DNA of 64,000 nt, from positions 1 to 64,000 of the forward strand of contig NZ_JADEXU010000017.1 of NCBI RefSeq assembly GCF_015206895.1. Reading direction: 5' to 3'. Under the pieces are notes generated by a model. The model saw only the letters and a program-made list of their open reading frames with translations, was not told the DNA's origin and did no database searches. The stretch is from Nostoc sp. LEGE 12450. GTDB taxonomy: Bacteria; Cyanobacteriota; Cyanobacteriia; Cyanobacteriales; Nostocaceae. A program made the translations under genes and the position numbers. Shown in pieces: positions 38,142-48,416 of the stretch (positions within the stretch are counted from its first letter, which is position 1; each line of letters begins with the position of its first letter).

Positions 38142-39454
38142 TATTGTTTCACCATTCCTTCATAGCGCTGAGAGATTACGTATGTTTGGATTTGCCTCGC
38201 CGTATCAATCGCCACACCGACTAGAATTAACAGAGAGGTAGCACCTAGTCCCTTAAATGTGGGTACTCCTAAAGCACTTTCTACACCGGTTGGGATAATA
38301 GCAACCAAGCCCAAAAAGATAGCACCCAAAAAGGTGAGTCGGTTTGAAACGCGCTCGATATACTCACTAGTCGCTTTACCGGGACGAATTCCAGGAATAC
38401 TAGAACCCATTTTCTTCAAATTCTGCGCTACATCTACCGGGTTGAGAATCAACGAAGAATAGAAGTAGCTGAAGAAAATAATGGAAATCATGTAAACCAA
38501 GGCATAGACCCAAGAGCCAGAACCGCTTGGACTCAAATAAGTGTTAATTATATTTGCCAACTCAGCATTCTTAGCGAAATTTGCAATTAGCAATGGCAAA
38601 CTGAGGATAGCTGCGGCAAAGATAATTGGCATTACGCCACCTTGATTTAGCCGCAAGGGTAAAAAGCTCCGTTGCTCTGCCAAAACTCTACGACCGACTT
38701 GGCGACGAGCCGAAATAATCGGGATACGGCGCATTCCTTCTTGGACAACCACGATACCAACAATGGTTGCTAAGAAAACTAAGATTAGTACGATGACGCG
38801 ACCCACTGTTTCCCGACCGCCGACTTGCACCAAATCGATAGTATCGCCTAAAGCTTTTGGTAATGAGGCGACAATGTTGACAAAAATCAATAATGATGCA
38901 CCATTCCCAATTCCCCGCTCTGTAATGAGTTCTGATGCCCACATAACGAACATAGAACCAGCAGTTAGAGCGATCGCAGTTTCAGCTACAAAGATTGGCC
39001 CTGGATTTAAGGCAAATTGCTGGAGGAATAATGCTGAAAAAGCTGTACTTTGGAGAATTGCCCAACATACAGTGACATAGCGGGTAATTTGCGAGATTTT
39101 CCGCCGACCCGCTTCGCCTTCATTTTTCTGTAAATTTTCTAAAGATGGAATCGCCGCGGTGAGCAATTGGATGATAATGGACGCATTAATAAAGGGTAAA
39201 ATCCCTAGAGCAAAAACGCCCAAAGTCGAAAGTCCTCGCCCGGAGAATATATCCAATAAACCGAATATGGAATTATTGCCCGATATAGCTTCGGCAAATC
39301 TGGGTCTATCAATCCCTGGTACGGGTAAGAAGATACCCAGGCGAACCAAAATTAAAACACCGACAGTTACAAGCAGCCTACCTCTAAGCCCGGCTGCTTG
39401 TGCCATCTGCATAAAAGTTTCTTGAGCCGTTGGGGCTTTATCTCGACTGATCAT
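38141..39454 (-). CDS. secY: Preprotein translocase subunit SecY
   Basis: 437 residues with ten hydrophobic helices. The plug region follows [15 protein letters not shown], and the cytoplasmic loops have [18 protein letters not shown] and the C-terminal RYEGMVKQ. It forms the SecYEG channel in plasma and thylakoid membranes; secG is also in this window. It follows rplO by 74 nt. Confidence 0.97.
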   Translation of the reverse strand: MISRDKAPTAQETFMQMAQAAGLRGRLLVTVGVLILVRLGIFLPVPGIDRPRFAEAISGNNSIFGLLDIFSGRGLSTLGVFALGILPFINASIIIQLLTAAIPSLENLQKNEGEAGRRKISQITRYVTVCWAILQSTAFSALFLQQFALNPGPIFVAETAIALTAGSMFVMWASELITERGIGNGASLLIFVNIVASLPKALGDTIDLVQVGGRETVGRVIVLILVFLATIVGIVVVQEGMRRIPIISARRQVGRRVLAEQRSFLPLRLNQGGVMPIIFAAAILSLPLLIANFAKNAELANIINTYLSPSGSGSWVYALVYMISIIFFSYFYSSLILNPVDVAQNLKKMGSSIPGIRPGKATSEYIERVSNRLTFLGAIFLGLVAIIPTGVESALGVPTFKGLGATSLLILVGVAIDTARQIQTYVISQRYEGMVKQ

Positions 39455-39528
39455 AGAGTGCTACCTTTATAGTGAAACAGGCGCTGACAGCGAGTTGGCT
39501 TACATTTAAGTGCGCTGTTCCGGCTCAC

Positions 39529-39972
39529 TCATAAGACTTCACAACTCCCACCAGCTGCCTCAATTTTGCTACGAGCTGTACCTGTGAAAGCTGCCGCTTG
39601 TACCTTGAGCGGAGTGCTCAATTCGCCGTTACCCAAAATTTTCAATGGCCCTTTGACAGCAGTCAGAATACCTGCTGCTTTCAAGGAGGCTAAAGTTACT
39701 TCCGTATTAGCGGGAAGAGAGGCTAGCTTCTCTACATTAATCGTAGTGTAAATCTTTTGATTAACAATCGGAAAGCCCTTCAGTTTCGGTAAGCGGCGGT
39801 ACAATGGCTGTTGACCACCTTCAAAACCGGGTCGAGTACCGCTACCAGAACGAGACTTTTGACCCCGCATACCTAGACCAGCACTGGCACCTTGACCAGC
39901 AGAAATACCTCTGGCTACACGCTTCTTGCGTTTCTTTGAGCCTTTTTGCGGCTTAACATCATGGAGTCTCAT
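39529..39972 (-). CDS. rplO: 50S ribosomal protein L15
   Basis: 147 residues. The N-terminal [20 protein letters not shown] and [16 protein letters not shown] stretch ([20 protein letters not shown]) is the flexible RNA-binding part; [21 protein letters not shown] starts the globular domain. Confidence 0.97.
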   Translation of the reverse strand: MRLHDVKPQKGSKKRKKRVARGISAGQGASAGLGMRGQKSRSGSGTRPGFEGGQQPLYRRLPKLKGFPIVNQKIYTTINVEKLASLPANTEVTLASLKAAGILTAVKGPLKILGNGELSTPLKVQAAAFTGTARSKIEAAGGSCEVL

Positions 39973-39984
39973 AAGTTACCAAGT

Positions 39985-40075
39985 TGTCATTTTTCGTTTC
40001 TCATTTGTCATTTGCCATTATGTAGGTTGCCATTTGTTCTGAACAAAGGACTACTGACTAAGGACAAATGACTAG
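39985..40075. repeat. Degenerate heptamer array, rpsE-rplO spacer
   Basis: TCATTTGTCATTTGCCATT units and CTGACTAAGGACAAATGACTA units fill the spacer. The array ends at the rpsE stop codon. Confidence 0.65.
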
Positions 40076-40603
40076 TTAGATGTAGAGATTTTGAATAGGA
40101 ATACCGCGATCTTCGGCGACTTCAGAAAGAGTCCGCAATGTAGATAAGGCATTGACTGCTGCTCTAGCATTATTGAGCGGATTGTTAGAACCAAGTTGCT
40201 TGGCTAAGACGTTACGAACTCCTGCCAATTCCAACACAGTCCGCACAGCACCACCAGCAATTACCCCAGTACCAGGTGCGGCTGGACGCATAATCACTTT
40301 TGCACCGCCACCTACACCATCAATGGGATGGGGGATGGAATTAGATTTGGTGATGGGGATATCAATGAGATGTTTTTTGCCGTCGGCTACGCCTTTTTTG
40401 ACTGCACCGATTACATCTGAGGCTTTACCTACTCCGACACCAACTTGACCGCGTTCGTTACCGACAACAACGATCGCTCGGAAACTGAGTTTTTTACCGC
40501 CTTTGACGACCTTGCTCACGCGGCGGATTTGGATAACCCGCTCTTGCCAAGTAGTTTCTTCTTTTTTGGCACGCTTTGTTCTACTTTTACGCTCTGTTGC
40601 CAT
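40076..40603 (-). CDS. rpsE: 30S ribosomal protein S5
   Basis: 175 residues. The double-stranded RNA-binding fold is marked by [20 protein letters not shown] and [20 protein letters not shown], and the C-terminal domain by [20 protein letters not shown]. It takes part in decoding accuracy. No frame anomaly. Confidence 0.98.
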   Translation of the reverse strand: MATERKSRTKRAKKEETTWQERVIQIRRVSKVVKGGKKLSFRAIVVVGNERGQVGVGVGKASDVIGAVKKGVADGKKHLIDIPITKSNSIPHPIDGVGGGAKVIMRPAAPGTGVIAGGAVRTVLELAGVRNVLAKQLGSNNPLNNARAAVNALSTLRTLSEVAEDRGIPIQNLYI

Positions 40604-40622
40604 AATTTATGCTCTGGTGAAC

Positions 40623-40696
40623 GTCATTTGTCTTTTGTCATTTGTCATTTGTCCTTTGTCATTTGTCCAATGACTAATGACTAATGACCAATGACT
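40623..40696. repeat. Heptamer array, rplR-rpsE spacer
   Basis: TTTGTCATTTGTCATTTGTC-type units turn into CCAATGACTAATGACTAATGACC units that end within 2 nt of the rplR stop codon. Confidence 0.75.
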
Positions 40697-41059
40697 TTAG
40701 AAATCTAAACCAGCTTCGCGTGCTGCATCAGCTAGGGCTTTGACACGACCATGATATAAGTTACCACCACGATCGAAGACTACTTTGGTGATGCCTTTTT
40801 CTAGCGATCGCACTGCGATCAACTTACCAACTTGCACCGATGCGTCGCGGTTTGCACCTGACGCTAAACTAGATTTCAACTCTGGTTCTAAAGTCGATGC
40901 TGCCACTATGGTTTGATGCTGACTATCATCAATAACCTGGGCATAAATATGCTCATTAGAACGGAATACCGCTAAACGCGGACGTTCTGGGGAGCCAACA
41001 ACTTTGCCACGAACGCGTCGATGACGACGGTTTTTTGATTCTCTACGAGTAAGTTTCAT
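40697..41059 (-). CDS. rplR: 50S ribosomal protein L18
   Basis: 120 residues. [20 protein letters not shown] and the ending [19 protein letters not shown] are typical of L18, which binds 5S rRNA. It begins 2 nt after the rplF stop. Confidence 0.97.
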   Translation of the reverse strand: MKLTRRESKNRRHRRVRGKVVGSPERPRLAVFRSNEHIYAQVIDDSQHQTIVAASTLEPELKSSLASGANRDASVQVGKLIAVRSLEKGITKVVFDRGGNLYHGRVKALADAAREAGLDF

Positions 41060-41061
41060 TT

Positions 41062-41610
41062 CTACTTCTTACCACCCTTACCAGTCTTACCAGCCTTACG
41101 TCTTACCACTTCACCGGCATAGCGAATGCCTTTACCTTTGTAAGGTTCTGGTGGACGAACGGCGCGAATTTTTGCGGCTGTGTTGCCTACGATTTCTTTG
41201 TCGTAGCCGCTGACAATTACGTTAGTGGTACCTTCGACTGCAAACTGAATCCCATCTGGTGGTTCAATTTGCACCTGATGGCTGTAACCCATGTTTAAAA
41301 CTAGGTTACGCCCTTGAAGTTGTGCCCTATAACCAACACCTTGGATTTCCAAACGGCGTTGAAAACCTTGGGAAACTCCCTCAACCATGTTGGCAACTAA
41401 AGTTCGGCTCAAGCCGTGCAGTTGCTTCGATGTCCGAGTTTCATCCCGACGATTTACGTGTAATATTTCTCCCTCTTGAGAGAGTGAGACATTATCTCTG
41501 AGAGTGCGAGAAAGTTCTCCTTTCGGGCCTTTCACCACAATATTCGTACCATTGATCGCCACTTCAACTTTGGCGGGAATAGTAATTGGACGTTTACCAA
41601 TACGAGACAT
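41062..41610 (-). CDS. rplF: 50S ribosomal protein L6
   Basis: 182 residues from ATG 41610 ([20 protein letters not shown]). A longer frame reaching 41721 is open only because the heptamer repeats upstream lack stops in that frame; its [12 protein letters not shown]-like text is not part of L6. [16 protein letters not shown] and [15 protein letters not shown] are family signatures. Confidence 0.97.
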   Translation of the reverse strand: MSRIGKRPITIPAKVEVAINGTNIVVKGPKGELSRTLRDNVSLSQEGEILHVNRRDETRTSKQLHGLSRTLVANMVEGVSQGFQRRLEIQGVGYRAQLQGRNLVLNMGYSHQVQIEPPDGIQFAVEGTTNVIVSGYDKEIVGNTAAKIRAVRPPEPYKGKGIRYAGEVVRRKAGKTGKGGKK

Positions 41611-41614
41611 TACT

Positions 41615-41756
41615 TTTTGTCCTTTGTTATTTGCCCTTTGCCTTTTGTTATTTGTCCTTTGTCTTTTGTCTTTTGTCCTTTGTCTTTCACTAATAACAAA
41701 TGACCAATGACCAATGACCAATGACTAATGACAAATGACTAATGACCAATGACTAC
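41615..41756. repeat. Long heptamer array, rpsH-rplF spacer
   Basis: About 140 nt of TTTGTCC/TTTGTTA/TTTGCCC units followed by TGACCAATGACTAATGAC units, the longest such array here. The last unit supplies bases of the rpsH TAG stop. Confidence 0.8.
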
Positions 41757-42154
41757 CAAACGTAACAAAGCACTTCGCCACCCAAGTTCTGACGACGCGC
41801 TTCGCGGTCAGTCATAATTCCACTGGATGTAGAAATAATGGCAATGCCAATGCCGCCTAGTACTCTTGGTAATTCTTTTCTATTGGAGTAAACACGCAAG
41901 CCTGGCTTACTCACTCGCTTTAAGGCGGTGATTAGAGGCTGACGATTTTTACCCTTATATTTCAGGGAAATCACTAGGTTGTGTTTTACCCCTTCTTCTG
42001 CTTCTTCGATTTCAGCAATAAAGCCTTCCTCCCGTAGCACTTTGGCAATGCTGCGGGTCATTTTTGTAGCTGGCACTTGTGTAGTCTGATGCCGCGCCAG
42101 GTTGGCATTGCGGATGCGCGTCAGCATATCTGCAATTGTGTCGTTAGCCGCCAT
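41753..42154 (-). CDS. rpsH: 30S ribosomal protein S8
   Basis: 133 residues. [19 protein letters not shown] is the usual start and [20 protein letters not shown] the conserved C-terminal segment. S8 binds helix 21 of 16S rRNA and, in E. coli, represses the spc operon. It follows rplE by 20 nt. Confidence 0.97.
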   Translation of the reverse strand: MAANDTIADMLTRIRNANLARHQTTQVPATKMTRSIAKVLREEGFIAEIEEAEEGVKHNLVISLKYKGKNRQPLITALKRVSKPGLRVYSNRKELPRVLGGIGIAIISTSSGIMTDREARRQNLGGEVLCYVW

Positions 42155-42174
42155 CGTTCCCTCTATAGATGAAC

Positions 42175-42723
42175 TTACTGATCGCGAAAGGGCATTCCTA
42201 ATTCTTTAAGTAAGGCGCGGCCCTCTTCGTCGTTTTTTGCTGTGGTGATGATGGAAATATCCATCCCACGTACTTGATCAACGCTGTCGTATTCGACTTC
42301 TGGAAAAATTAGCTGTTCTCTCACACCCAGAGTATAGTTACCCCGTCCGTCAAAGCTTTTAGGGCTAACGCCGCGAAAATCTCGAATTCTGGGCAGTGAT
42401 AGGCTAACCAGCCGATCGAAAAAGGCATACATCCGTTCGGCTCTGAGTGTCACCATGATCCCTACAGGCATCCCTTGACGAATCTTAAAGCCAGCGATCG
42501 CCTTTTTCGCCCGTGTCACCACTGGTTTTTGACCAGTGACAAGCGCAATTTCGTTGATGGATGCTTCCAGCGACTTTGCATTTTGAGCTGCTTCACCCAA
42601 ACCTCGGTTAATAGTAACTTTTACCAACTTCGGTACTTGATGAACGTTGGTATATTGAAACTGATTAATCAGTTTGGGGACGATTGTCTCTTGATATAAG
42701 CTTTTGAGTCTTGTTGTCGCCAT
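42175..42723 (-). CDS. rplE: 50S ribosomal protein L5
   Basis: 182 residues. [40 protein letters not shown] and [20 protein letters not shown] are diagnostic. It binds 5S rRNA with L18. The next gene, rpsH, follows directly because rpsN (S14) is not at this site, as in other cyanobacteria. Confidence 0.98.
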   Translation of the reverse strand: MATTRLKSLYQETIVPKLINQFQYTNVHQVPKLVKVTINRGLGEAAQNAKSLEASINEIALVTGQKPVVTRAKKAIAGFKIRQGMPVGIMVTLRAERMYAFFDRLVSLSLPRIRDFRGVSPKSFDGRGNYTLGVREQLIFPEVEYDSVDQVRGMDISIITTAKNDEEGRALLKELGMPFRDQ

Positions 42724-42764
42724 AGTTTTTTGTCCTGATATCCCTGGGCTTGGTCAGGGAACTT

Positions 42765-42845
42765 TTATTGTCCTTTGTTATTTGTCCTTTGTCTTTTGTT
42801 ATTTGTCTTTATAACTAATGACTAATGACCAATGACTAATGACTA
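42765..42845. repeat. Heptamer array, rplX-rplE spacer
   Basis: TTGTCCTTTGTTATTTGTCC units followed by ACTAATGACTAATGACC units; the last TGACTA overlaps the rplX TAG stop on the other strand. Confidence 0.75.
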
Positions 42846-43196
42846 TTTATCCAGAATCTCGCCAGTTTTTTTAAGTTTTCTGACTTTCTTGCCTTCTGAG
42901 GTAAAGGTATAACAAACACGACTAGCAACGTTCTGCTTAGTGGAATAAAGCATCACGTTGGAGCTATGAATTGGGAATTCTTGGGTGACAATCCGCCCTG
43001 ATTCCCCTTCTTGCTGCGGTTTGACGTGCTTGGTTTTAATGTTGACACCTTTGACGATGACTTTACTCAGTTGGGGAAGTGCCTGGATAATTTCACCAAT
43101 TTTTCCTTTGTCTTTACCAGCAATCACTTGTACGGTGTCGCCAGTTTTGACGTGCATTTTGTGGAATACTTTGGGCGTACCCTGTTTGGTTGCCAT
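42843..43196 (-). CDS. rplX: 50S ribosomal protein L24
   Basis: 117 residues with the KOW motif around [19 protein letters not shown]. It starts large-subunit assembly. Its ATG overlaps the rplN stop (TAATG). Confidence 0.97.
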   Translation of the reverse strand: MATKQGTPKVFHKMHVKTGDTVQVIAGKDKGKIGEIIQALPQLSKVIVKGVNIKTKHVKPQQEGESGRIVTQEFPIHSSNVMLYSTKQNVASRVCYTFTSEGKKVRKLKKTGEILDK

Positions 43197-43564
43197 TAAA
43201 GCACCTCCGGAGCCAGAGAAACAATTTTGGTAAAGTTTTTATCGCGCAGTTCCCGTGCGACTGGGCCAAAAACCCGTGTGCCTCTAGGATTACCGTCTTT
43301 GTTGATAATTACAGCAGCATTATCATCAAAGCGAATACTCATACCACTGTCACGAGATACAGCTTTACGAGTGCGGACAATTACTGCTTCCACAACATCA
43401 GACTTTTTGACAGCCATGTTGGGTGTAGCATCTTTGACAACGGCGATAATTTTATCACCGATAAAACCATAACGACGGTTGCCTCCGCCTAAAACGCGGA
43501 TGCACATTAGTTTGCGGGCACCGCTATTATCTGCGACATTCAGGTAAGTCTGGGGTTGAATCAC
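43196..43564 (-). CDS. rplN: 50S ribosomal protein L14
   Basis: 122 residues. [20 protein letters not shown] and [20 protein letters not shown] are diagnostic. It lies at the subunit interface. Preceded by rpsQ with 46 nt between. Confidence 0.98.
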   Translation of the reverse strand: MIQPQTYLNVADNSGARKLMCIRVLGGGNRRYGFIGDKIIAVVKDATPNMAVKKSDVVEAVIVRTRKAVSRDSGMSIRFDDNAAVIINKDGNPRGTRVFGPVARELRDKNFTKIVSLAPEVL

Positions 43565-43610
43565 AATTATTCTCCCTTGTGATGTTGTTAGAAACTAACA
43601 ACGATGAGGT

Positions 43611-43859
43611 TTAAGCAGGTTTGATGTTCAGGACTTCTGTGATTTTCCAGCGCTTGGTTTTGCTCAGGGGTCTAGTTTCCTGAATGCGAACGCGATCGCC
43701 TACTTTACACTTATTTTCTTCGTCGTGAACTTTATATCGTTGGGTGTTAACCACAATCTTGCCGTACTTGGGGTGAGGAGCGCGGTTTTCTATGGCAACT
43801 ACCACAGTTTTTTGCATTTTATCGCTCACTACCAAGCCAACTCGTTCTTTAACTGCCAT
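43611..43859 (-). CDS. rpsQ: 30S ribosomal protein S17
   Basis: 82 residues. [20 protein letters not shown] and [18 protein letters not shown] mark this OB-fold 16S rRNA-binding protein. It begins 6 nt after rpmC. Confidence 0.97.
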   Translation of the reverse strand: MAVKERVGLVVSDKMQKTVVVAIENRAPHPKYGKIVVNTQRYKVHDEENKCKVGDRVRIQETRPLSKTKRWKITEVLNIKPA

Positions 43860-43865
43860 AATCTC

Positions 43866-44093
43866 CTACTTTTCTTCTTTAGCCGATTGACTTGCTGCCC
43901 GTTTGCGTTCTGTTTCTAATGTCAGCAATTGGGCTAGGCGATGTCGAGCCTGTCTGAACTGGTGGGGCTTTTCTAATTGTCTTGTCGCTTTTTGCAAACG
44001 CAACTGAAATAGTTGTCTTTTGATCGCAACAATTTCATCAGAGAGCTTCTCGTCACTTAATTCTCTAGCTTCTGAAATCTTGGGAAGAGGCAT
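43866..44093 (-). CDS. rpmC: 50S ribosomal protein L29
   Basis: 75 residues, a helical hairpin protein near the exit tunnel. RELSDEKLSDEIVAIKRQLF and KPHQFRQARHRLAQLLT are typical. A short polar tail (RAASQSAKEEK) extends the usual end. It begins 3 nt after rplP. Confidence 0.95.
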   Translation of the reverse strand: MPLPKISEARELSDEKLSDEIVAIKRQLFQLRLQKATRQLEKPHQFRQARHRLAQLLTLETERKRAASQSAKEEK

Positions 44094-44096
44094 AAG

Positions 44097-44522
44097 CTAC
44101 TCCTGCTCCTGTGGTTGAAAGCGCACAATAAACTTGGTTTTTATAGGCAGTTTAAATGAAGCCAAACGCATAGCTTCACGGGCGATTTCTTCAGAAACCC
44201 CACCGATTTCAAACAAAATTCGTCCTGGCTTGACTACCGCTACCCAAAACTCTGGATTACCTTTACCGGAACCCATCCGGGTTTCAGCAGGACGCATGGT
44301 TACAGGTTTATCAGGAAAAATCCGAATCCAGATTTGTCCACCCCGACGAATATAACGGGTCATTGCCCGACGAGAAGCCTCGATTTGGCGGGAGGTGATC
44401 CAAGCAGGTTCTTGTGCTTGGAGTGCAAAATCACCGAAGTTGAGGGTACTACCACGGGTGGCTAGTCCTTCCATCCGTCCCCGCTGTTGTTTGCGGAATT
44501 TAGTTCTTCTAGGGCTTAACAT
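44097..44522 (-). CDS. rplP: 50S ribosomal protein L16
   Basis: 141 residues. [20 protein letters not shown] and [20 protein letters not shown] are diagnostic for L16, which contacts A-site tRNA. The spacer to rpsC holds a heptamer array. Confidence 0.98.
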   Translation of the reverse strand: MLSPRRTKFRKQQRGRMEGLATRGSTLNFGDFALQAQEPAWITSRQIEASRRAMTRYIRRGGQIWIRIFPDKPVTMRPAETRMGSGKGNPEFWVAVVKPGRILFEIGGVSEEIAREAMRLASFKLPIKTKFIVRFQPQEQE

Positions 44523-44527
44523 GGTTT

Positions 44528-44609
44528 GTTACTTGTCATTTGTCATTTGTCCTTTGTCATTTGTCATCTGCCATTTACTAATGACTAATGACTAATGACT
44601 AATGACGAT
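44528..44609. repeat. Heptamer array, rpsC-rplP spacer
   Basis: TTGTCATTTGTCATTTGTCC units and four TAATGAC units, ending within a few bases of the rpsC stop. Confidence 0.75.
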
Positions 44610-45392
44610 TTATCCTTCATTTGAGCGGTCTTCAAATTGCTGGCGACGACGCTGTTGTTGACGGCGACGGGGTTCTCGATCGCGATCGCGGGGATCACGT
44701 TCGCGATCGCGGCTTGCTGGTGGTAGTGGATCTGGTTCCTGTCCAGGAATAATTTCTCCCTTAAACACCCAAACTTTGATGCCCAAAATGCCGTAAACAG
44801 TTTTTGCCGTGCAATAAGAGTAGTCAATGTCAGCCCGTAGGGTATGTAAAGGTACTCTACCTTCACGAGTCCACTCTGTCCGGGCAATTTCTGCACCGTT
44901 GAGCCGTCCACTAACTTGGATTTTAATACCTTGAACACCAGCGCGTTGAGCGCGCTGAATTGATTGCCGTACTACCCGCCGAAAAGAAACTCGGCGTTCC
45001 AATTGTTGAGCAATGTATTCAGCAATTAGATAGGCATCAGCATCAACTCGTTGAACTTCAACTACGTTAATGCGAATTTGGCGATTGCTCCCCAACAGTC
45101 CTTGGAGTCCGGTACGCAAGGATTCTATGCCTTGTCCACCACGCCCTACTACTACACCGGGTCTAGCTGTGCGTACTTCTAAGTCGATTTGGTCGGCTTT
45201 GCGCTCAATCCGCACTTCAGAAATTCCGGCGTTGTTTTGAGCAAGTCTACCCAGTTTTTGTTCTATGTATTGACGGAGTTTGTAGTCTTCTTGTAAAAGT
45301 TCTGGATAGCGGTCAGGAACAGCAAACCAACGGGATTGATGCTCATGTGTAATACCCAGGCGAAAACCAACTGGATGAATTTTCTGTCCCAC
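44610..45392 (-). CDS. rpsC: 30S ribosomal protein S3
   Basis: 260 residues. [20 protein letters not shown] starts the protein; the KH domain has [19 protein letters not shown], and the C-terminal domain has [14 protein letters not shown]. The last about 40 residues form an Arg/Asp/Gln-rich tail ([20 protein letters not shown]) encoded by overlapping HIP1-like octamers at 44675-44712. Such a tail is variable among cyanobacteria. Confidence 0.97.
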   Translation of the reverse strand: MGQKIHPVGFRLGITHEHQSRWFAVPDRYPELLQEDYKLRQYIEQKLGRLAQNNAGISEVRIERKADQIDLEVRTARPGVVVGRGGQGIESLRTGLQGLLGSNRQIRINVVEVQRVDADAYLIAEYIAQQLERRVSFRRVVRQSIQRAQRAGVQGIKIQVSGRLNGAEIARTEWTREGRVPLHTLRADIDYSYCTAKTVYGILGIKVWVFKGEIIPGQEPDPLPPASRDRERDPRDRDREPRRRQQQRRRQQFEDRSNEG

Positions 45393-45445
45393 GAATGCTT
45401 CCTCTAAGATTTCTTACTTTACGTAATTTATTCGTGTAAGCGTGC

Positions 45446-45802
45446 TTATTTTTCTGGTGCGGCTCCAACGGCCACAGTAATATGACACGTCGGTTTGCGA
45501 ATTTGGTAAGCTCGACCTTGCGCTCTTGGTTGGAACCGCTTCAACGGCGGCCCTTGATCGGCATAAGCCTGAGTAATCACTAGTTGAGTCCGATCTAACC
45601 CAGCGTTGTGTTCAGCATTTGCAGCAGCGCTTCTGAGAACCTTCAATATGGGTTCAGTGGCGCGATAGGGCATGAATTCCAAGATGATTAGCGCTTCTCG
45701 GTACGATCGCCCCCGGATCTGATCGAGTACCCGACGCACTTTGTAGGCCGAGATGCGGATAAAACGAGCGATCGCTTTTACTTCAGTAGTATTAGTAGCC
45801 AT
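45446..45802 (-). CDS. rplV: 50S ribosomal protein L22
   Basis: 118 residues from ATG 45802 ([20 protein letters not shown]). An ATG at 45823 lies in repeat-derived text and adds 7 residues. [20 protein letters not shown]-like C-terminal text ([20 protein letters not shown]) is diagnostic. Its loop lines the exit tunnel. Confidence 0.96.
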   Translation of the reverse strand: MATNTTEVKAIARFIRISAYKVRRVLDQIRGRSYREALIILEFMPYRATEPILKVLRSAAANAEHNAGLDRTQLVITQAYADQGPPLKRFQPRAQGRAYQIRKPTCHITVAVGAAPEK

Positions 45803-45816
45803 AATTTTCTCCAATT

Positions 45817-45886
45817 TTGTCATTTGTCATTTGTCACTTGTCACTTGTCTTTAGCTAATGACTAATGACTAATAACTAATGACTAC
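45817..45886. repeat. Heptamer array, rpsS-rplV spacer
   Basis: TTGTCATTTGTCATTTGTCA units then CTAATGACTAATGACTAATA units, reaching into the rpsS stop codon (TAG read from TGACTA). Confidence 0.75.
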
Positions 45887-46161
45887 CTACCCGCTTTTTT
45901 GTCGCTTTTTCCATGACCCCTGTAGGTGCGTGTCGGGGCAAATTCACCCAACTTGTGTCCTACCATCTGTTCATTTACAAAAACTGGAACGTGTTGTCGT
46001 CCGTTGTGAACAGCTATGGTATGACCTACCATTAGGGGCAAAATTGTTGAAGCTCTTGACCAAGTTTTAATAACTTCTTTTCTGTTGTTGTCGTTGAGCT
46101 TTTCAATTTTCTTTAAGAGATGATCCGCAACGAAAGGACCTTTTTTTAGAGAACGACCCAT
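45883..46161 (-). CDS. rpsS: 30S ribosomal protein S19
   Basis: 92 residues. [40 protein letters not shown] and [12 protein letters not shown] are diagnostic for S19, a head protein of the small subunit. It follows rplB by 142 nt. Confidence 0.98.
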   Translation of the reverse strand: MGRSLKKGPFVADHLLKKIEKLNDNNRKEVIKTWSRASTILPLMVGHTIAVHNGRQHVPVFVNEQMVGHKLGEFAPTRTYRGHGKSDKKAGR

Positions 46162-46303
46162 AGTTCAATTTTGGATTTAGGATTTAGGAATTAGGATTTA
46201 GAATTTCGGATTTTGGATAATTAGGTGTCCAATCAGGTTTCACAAATTTTCAATGTTCACAAGTAGACCCCAATCTAAAATCCAAAATCTAAAATCTAAA
46301 ATT
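46162..46303. repeat. AATCTAAAATCC-type heptamer repeats, rplB-rpsS spacer
   Basis: TTTTGGATTTAGGATTTAGG on one side and AATCTAAAATCCAAAATCT on the other face each other and could pair; a different heptamer family from the TGACTAA arrays. Confidence 0.65.
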
Positions 46304-47167
46304 CTATGATTCACGACCACCGCGACCGCGTTTAGAAGACTTACGGCGACGACGCACAATGAATTTGCTGCTAAGTTTCTTGCGATTGCGTGTCTTCGCG
46401 CCCAATGTGGGTTTACCCCAAGGTGTAACAGGTCCCGATCTACCGATAGGAGCCCTACCCTCACCACCACCATGTGGGTGATCCACTGGGTTCATGACGC
46501 TACCTCTAACCTTCGGACGGCGACCTTTCCAGCGATTGCGTCCGGCTTTACCTGCACTCAGGTTTCTCGCATCGGTGTTGCCCACTTGCCCAATAGTGGC
46601 GTAGCAATCACGCCGAATTAAGCGGACTTCTCCCGAAGGCAACTTGAGAGTTACATAATCACCTTCTTTTGCCACAACTTGAGCGCTAGCACCAGCAGCA
46701 CGCACGATTTGACCACCTTTACCAGGAGTCATTTCTACGTTGTGAACACTAGTACCCAAGGGAATCCGCGATAGAGGTAAAGCATTACCATCTTCAAAGG
46801 GAGATTCGGGTCCAGAAATAATTATTGTTCCAACTTTCAATCCATTGGGATGAAGGATGTAACGTTTTTCGCCATCTTGGTAATACAAAAGGGCAATTCG
46901 GGCATTGCGGTTAGGATCGTATTCAATTGCTGCGACTTTGGCAGGAATATTATGTTTATCCCTTTTAAAATCGATGATCCGGTAAAGTTGTTTGTGTCCG
47001 CCACCCCGACGACGACTGGTAATCCGCCCTGTATTATTCCGACCTTTGGCACGATGCTTCGAGGTCGTTAGGGATTTTTCTGGCTCGGTTTTTGTGATTT
47101 CCGCAAAGTCAGAAACTGTAACTTGGCGAGTGCTGGGGGTATAAGGGCGATAAGAACGAGTACCCAT
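46304..47167 (-). CDS. rplB: 50S ribosomal protein L2
   Basis: 287 residues. [40 protein letters not shown] (peptidyl-transferase-near loop with the conserved His) and the basic C-terminus are diagnostic. It follows rplW by 140 nt, a spacer with AAATCTA-type repeats. Confidence 0.98.
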   Translation of the reverse strand: MGTRSYRPYTPSTRQVTVSDFAEITKTEPEKSLTTSKHRAKGRNNTGRITSRRRGGGHKQLYRIIDFKRDKHNIPAKVAAIEYDPNRNARIALLYYQDGEKRYILHPNGLKVGTIIISGPESPFEDGNALPLSRIPLGTSVHNVEMTPGKGGQIVRAAGASAQVVAKEGDYVTLKLPSGEVRLIRRDCYATIGQVGNTDARNLSAGKAGRNRWKGRRPKVRGSVMNPVDHPHGGGEGRAPIGRSGPVTPWGKPTLGAKTRNRKKLSSKFIVRRRRKSSKRGRGGRES

Positions 47168-47307
47168 AATCTATTTTGGATTTTGGATTTTTGATTTACT
47201 TAATTTCGGATTTTTAATTTTGGATTTAATGAGTGTTTAACTAATTGCGACCATCTTTGGTATTTATTCAGTAAACTCCTCAATCTAAAATCTAAAATCT
47301 AAAATTC
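47168..47307. repeat. AATCTAAAATC-type repeats, rplW-rplB spacer
   Basis: TTTTGGATTTTGGATTTTTG near 47173 and CAATCTAAAATCTAAAATCT near 47281 flank a unique centre and are nearly complementary. Confidence 0.6.
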
Positions 47308-47622
47308 CTAGACTTCTGGGAATAGAACTTGTCTAATCTTGTCTTCATCCCCAGGTGCGACTGTAACAATGGCTCGCTTATATTGGGGCTTATAACCGAT
47401 AAATTTACCAACGCGCCGCTTTTTACGTGGTGGTAAGGTGGTGTTGACTTTTACAACCTTGACCTGAAATAAGTCTTCGATCGCAGCCTTGATTTCTGGC
47501 TTGGATGCCTTTGGAATTACTTCAAAGGTGTACTTATTTTGCTCCATCAAGATAGTCGCCTTCTCGGTGACTATTGGGCGACGTACTAAGTCGGCAAGGT
47601 CGCGGGGGTCAAAGCTAGGCAC
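47308..47622 (-). CDS. rplW: 50S ribosomal protein L23
   Basis: 104 residues. [20 protein letters not shown] and [20 protein letters not shown] are typical of L23, which docks SRP and trigger factor at the tunnel exit. The GTG start at 47622 overlaps the rplD 3' end by 8 nt. Confidence 0.96.
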   Translation of the reverse strand: MPSFDPRDLADLVRRPIVTEKATILMEQNKYTFEVIPKASKPEIKAAIEDLFQVKVVKVNTTLPPRKKRRVGKFIGYKPQYKRAIVTVAPGDEDKIRQVLFPEV

Positions 47623-48253
47623 TGTAGACCTCCTGAATTTTTTCTAGGGCTGATGCCGTAACTACAATTTTGTCAGCGTGCAGTAAATCAAAAACGTTTA
47701 ACTGGTTGGCTGCAATTAGTTTTAAATTTTCAATGTTGCGGGCTGACAAATAAACATTATCTGTATCCGCAATTTCAGACAAAATTAACAGTGCCTTGCT
47801 TTCTGGCACTACTCCCCAACGAGCAAGTGCTGCCACTAAGTCTTTTGTCTTCGGGCGAGATAGCTCGGTGCTAAATTCTTCTACTACGATCAAGTCGTCA
47901 ATACGACCGACAAATGCTGTCCGCAGTGCTAAACGTCGCTCTTTGCGGTTCAACTTCAGGTCAAAGTCTCTAGGTTTTGGCCCAAAGATCACACCACCAC
48001 CACGCCACAATGGTGAACGAATAGACCCTGCACGAGCGCGACCAGTACCTTTTTGTCGCCAAGGTTTACGGCCACCGCCTCTGACTTCAGCACGAGTTTT
48101 TGTACTGGCATTTCCTTGACGAGCATTAGTCAATTGCCGTACTAAGGCGCGGTGTACGATATGAGACGCTGTTTCTTCTTTGGCAACGCGCAATTCGAAG
48201 GTCGTCTCGCCGACCTGTTCTCCTTGCCAATTTTTAACTACGCTTTCAACCAT
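47615..48253 (-). CDS. rplD: 50S ribosomal protein L4
   Basis: 212 residues from ATG 48253 ([20 protein letters not shown]). An ATG at 48283 lies in repeat text. [20 protein letters not shown] and the tunnel loop [20 protein letters not shown] are diagnostic. In E. coli L4 represses the S10 operon through its leader, which makes the structured leader upstream of rplC worth attention. Confidence 0.96.
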   Translation of the reverse strand: MVESVVKNWQGEQVGETTFELRVAKEETASHIVHRALVRQLTNARQGNASTKTRAEVRGGGRKPWRQKGTGRARAGSIRSPLWRGGGVIFGPKPRDFDLKLNRKERRLALRTAFVGRIDDLIVVEEFSTELSRPKTKDLVAALARWGVVPESKALLILSEIADTDNVYLSARNIENLKLIAANQLNVFDLLHADKIVVTASALEKIQEVYSA

Positions 48254-48256
48254 CTT

Positions 48257-48416
48257 TGTTATTTGTCCTTTGTCCTTTGTCATTTGTCATTGGTGAGCCA
48301 GTACGGTCTTGGGGGTTTCCCCCATGAGTAACTGGCGAACCCGGAGGGTCTTTTGCCATTTGTCTTTAGCCAATGACTTTTGACTAATGACTTTTGACTA
48401 ATGACTTTTGACTATC
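48257..48416. repeat. Heptamer array split by a palindromic element
   Basis: TTTGTCC/TTTGTCA units (48259-48291) and TGACTTTTGACTAATGACTT units (48374-48416) flank a foreign palindromic segment at about 48292-48352. The last unit gives the rplC TAG stop. Confidence 0.75.
48292..48352. repeat. Palindromic repeat element nested in the array
   Basis: GCCAGT (48297-48302) pairs with ACTGGC (48331-48336), enclosing CTTGGGGG-TTT-CCCCCATG (48308-48326). GC content is far higher than the surrounding array. I recall very similar elements dispersed in Nostoc genomes, but this needs a search. Confidence 0.65.

Noticed and set aside
41611-41721. N-terminal extension of L6 rich in KDKRQRTNN
   Set aside because: It is an open frame through a heptamer array; the real L6 start motif is at 41610.
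35665-48411. Search for rpsJ, rpsN and rpmD inside the ribosomal cluster
   Set aside because: None of the spacers can hold them; their absence here is normal for cyanobacteria.
33326-48416. The spacer repeat arrays as CRISPR
   Set aside because: The period is 7 nt with no unique spacers of 30-40 nt, and no cas gene is near.
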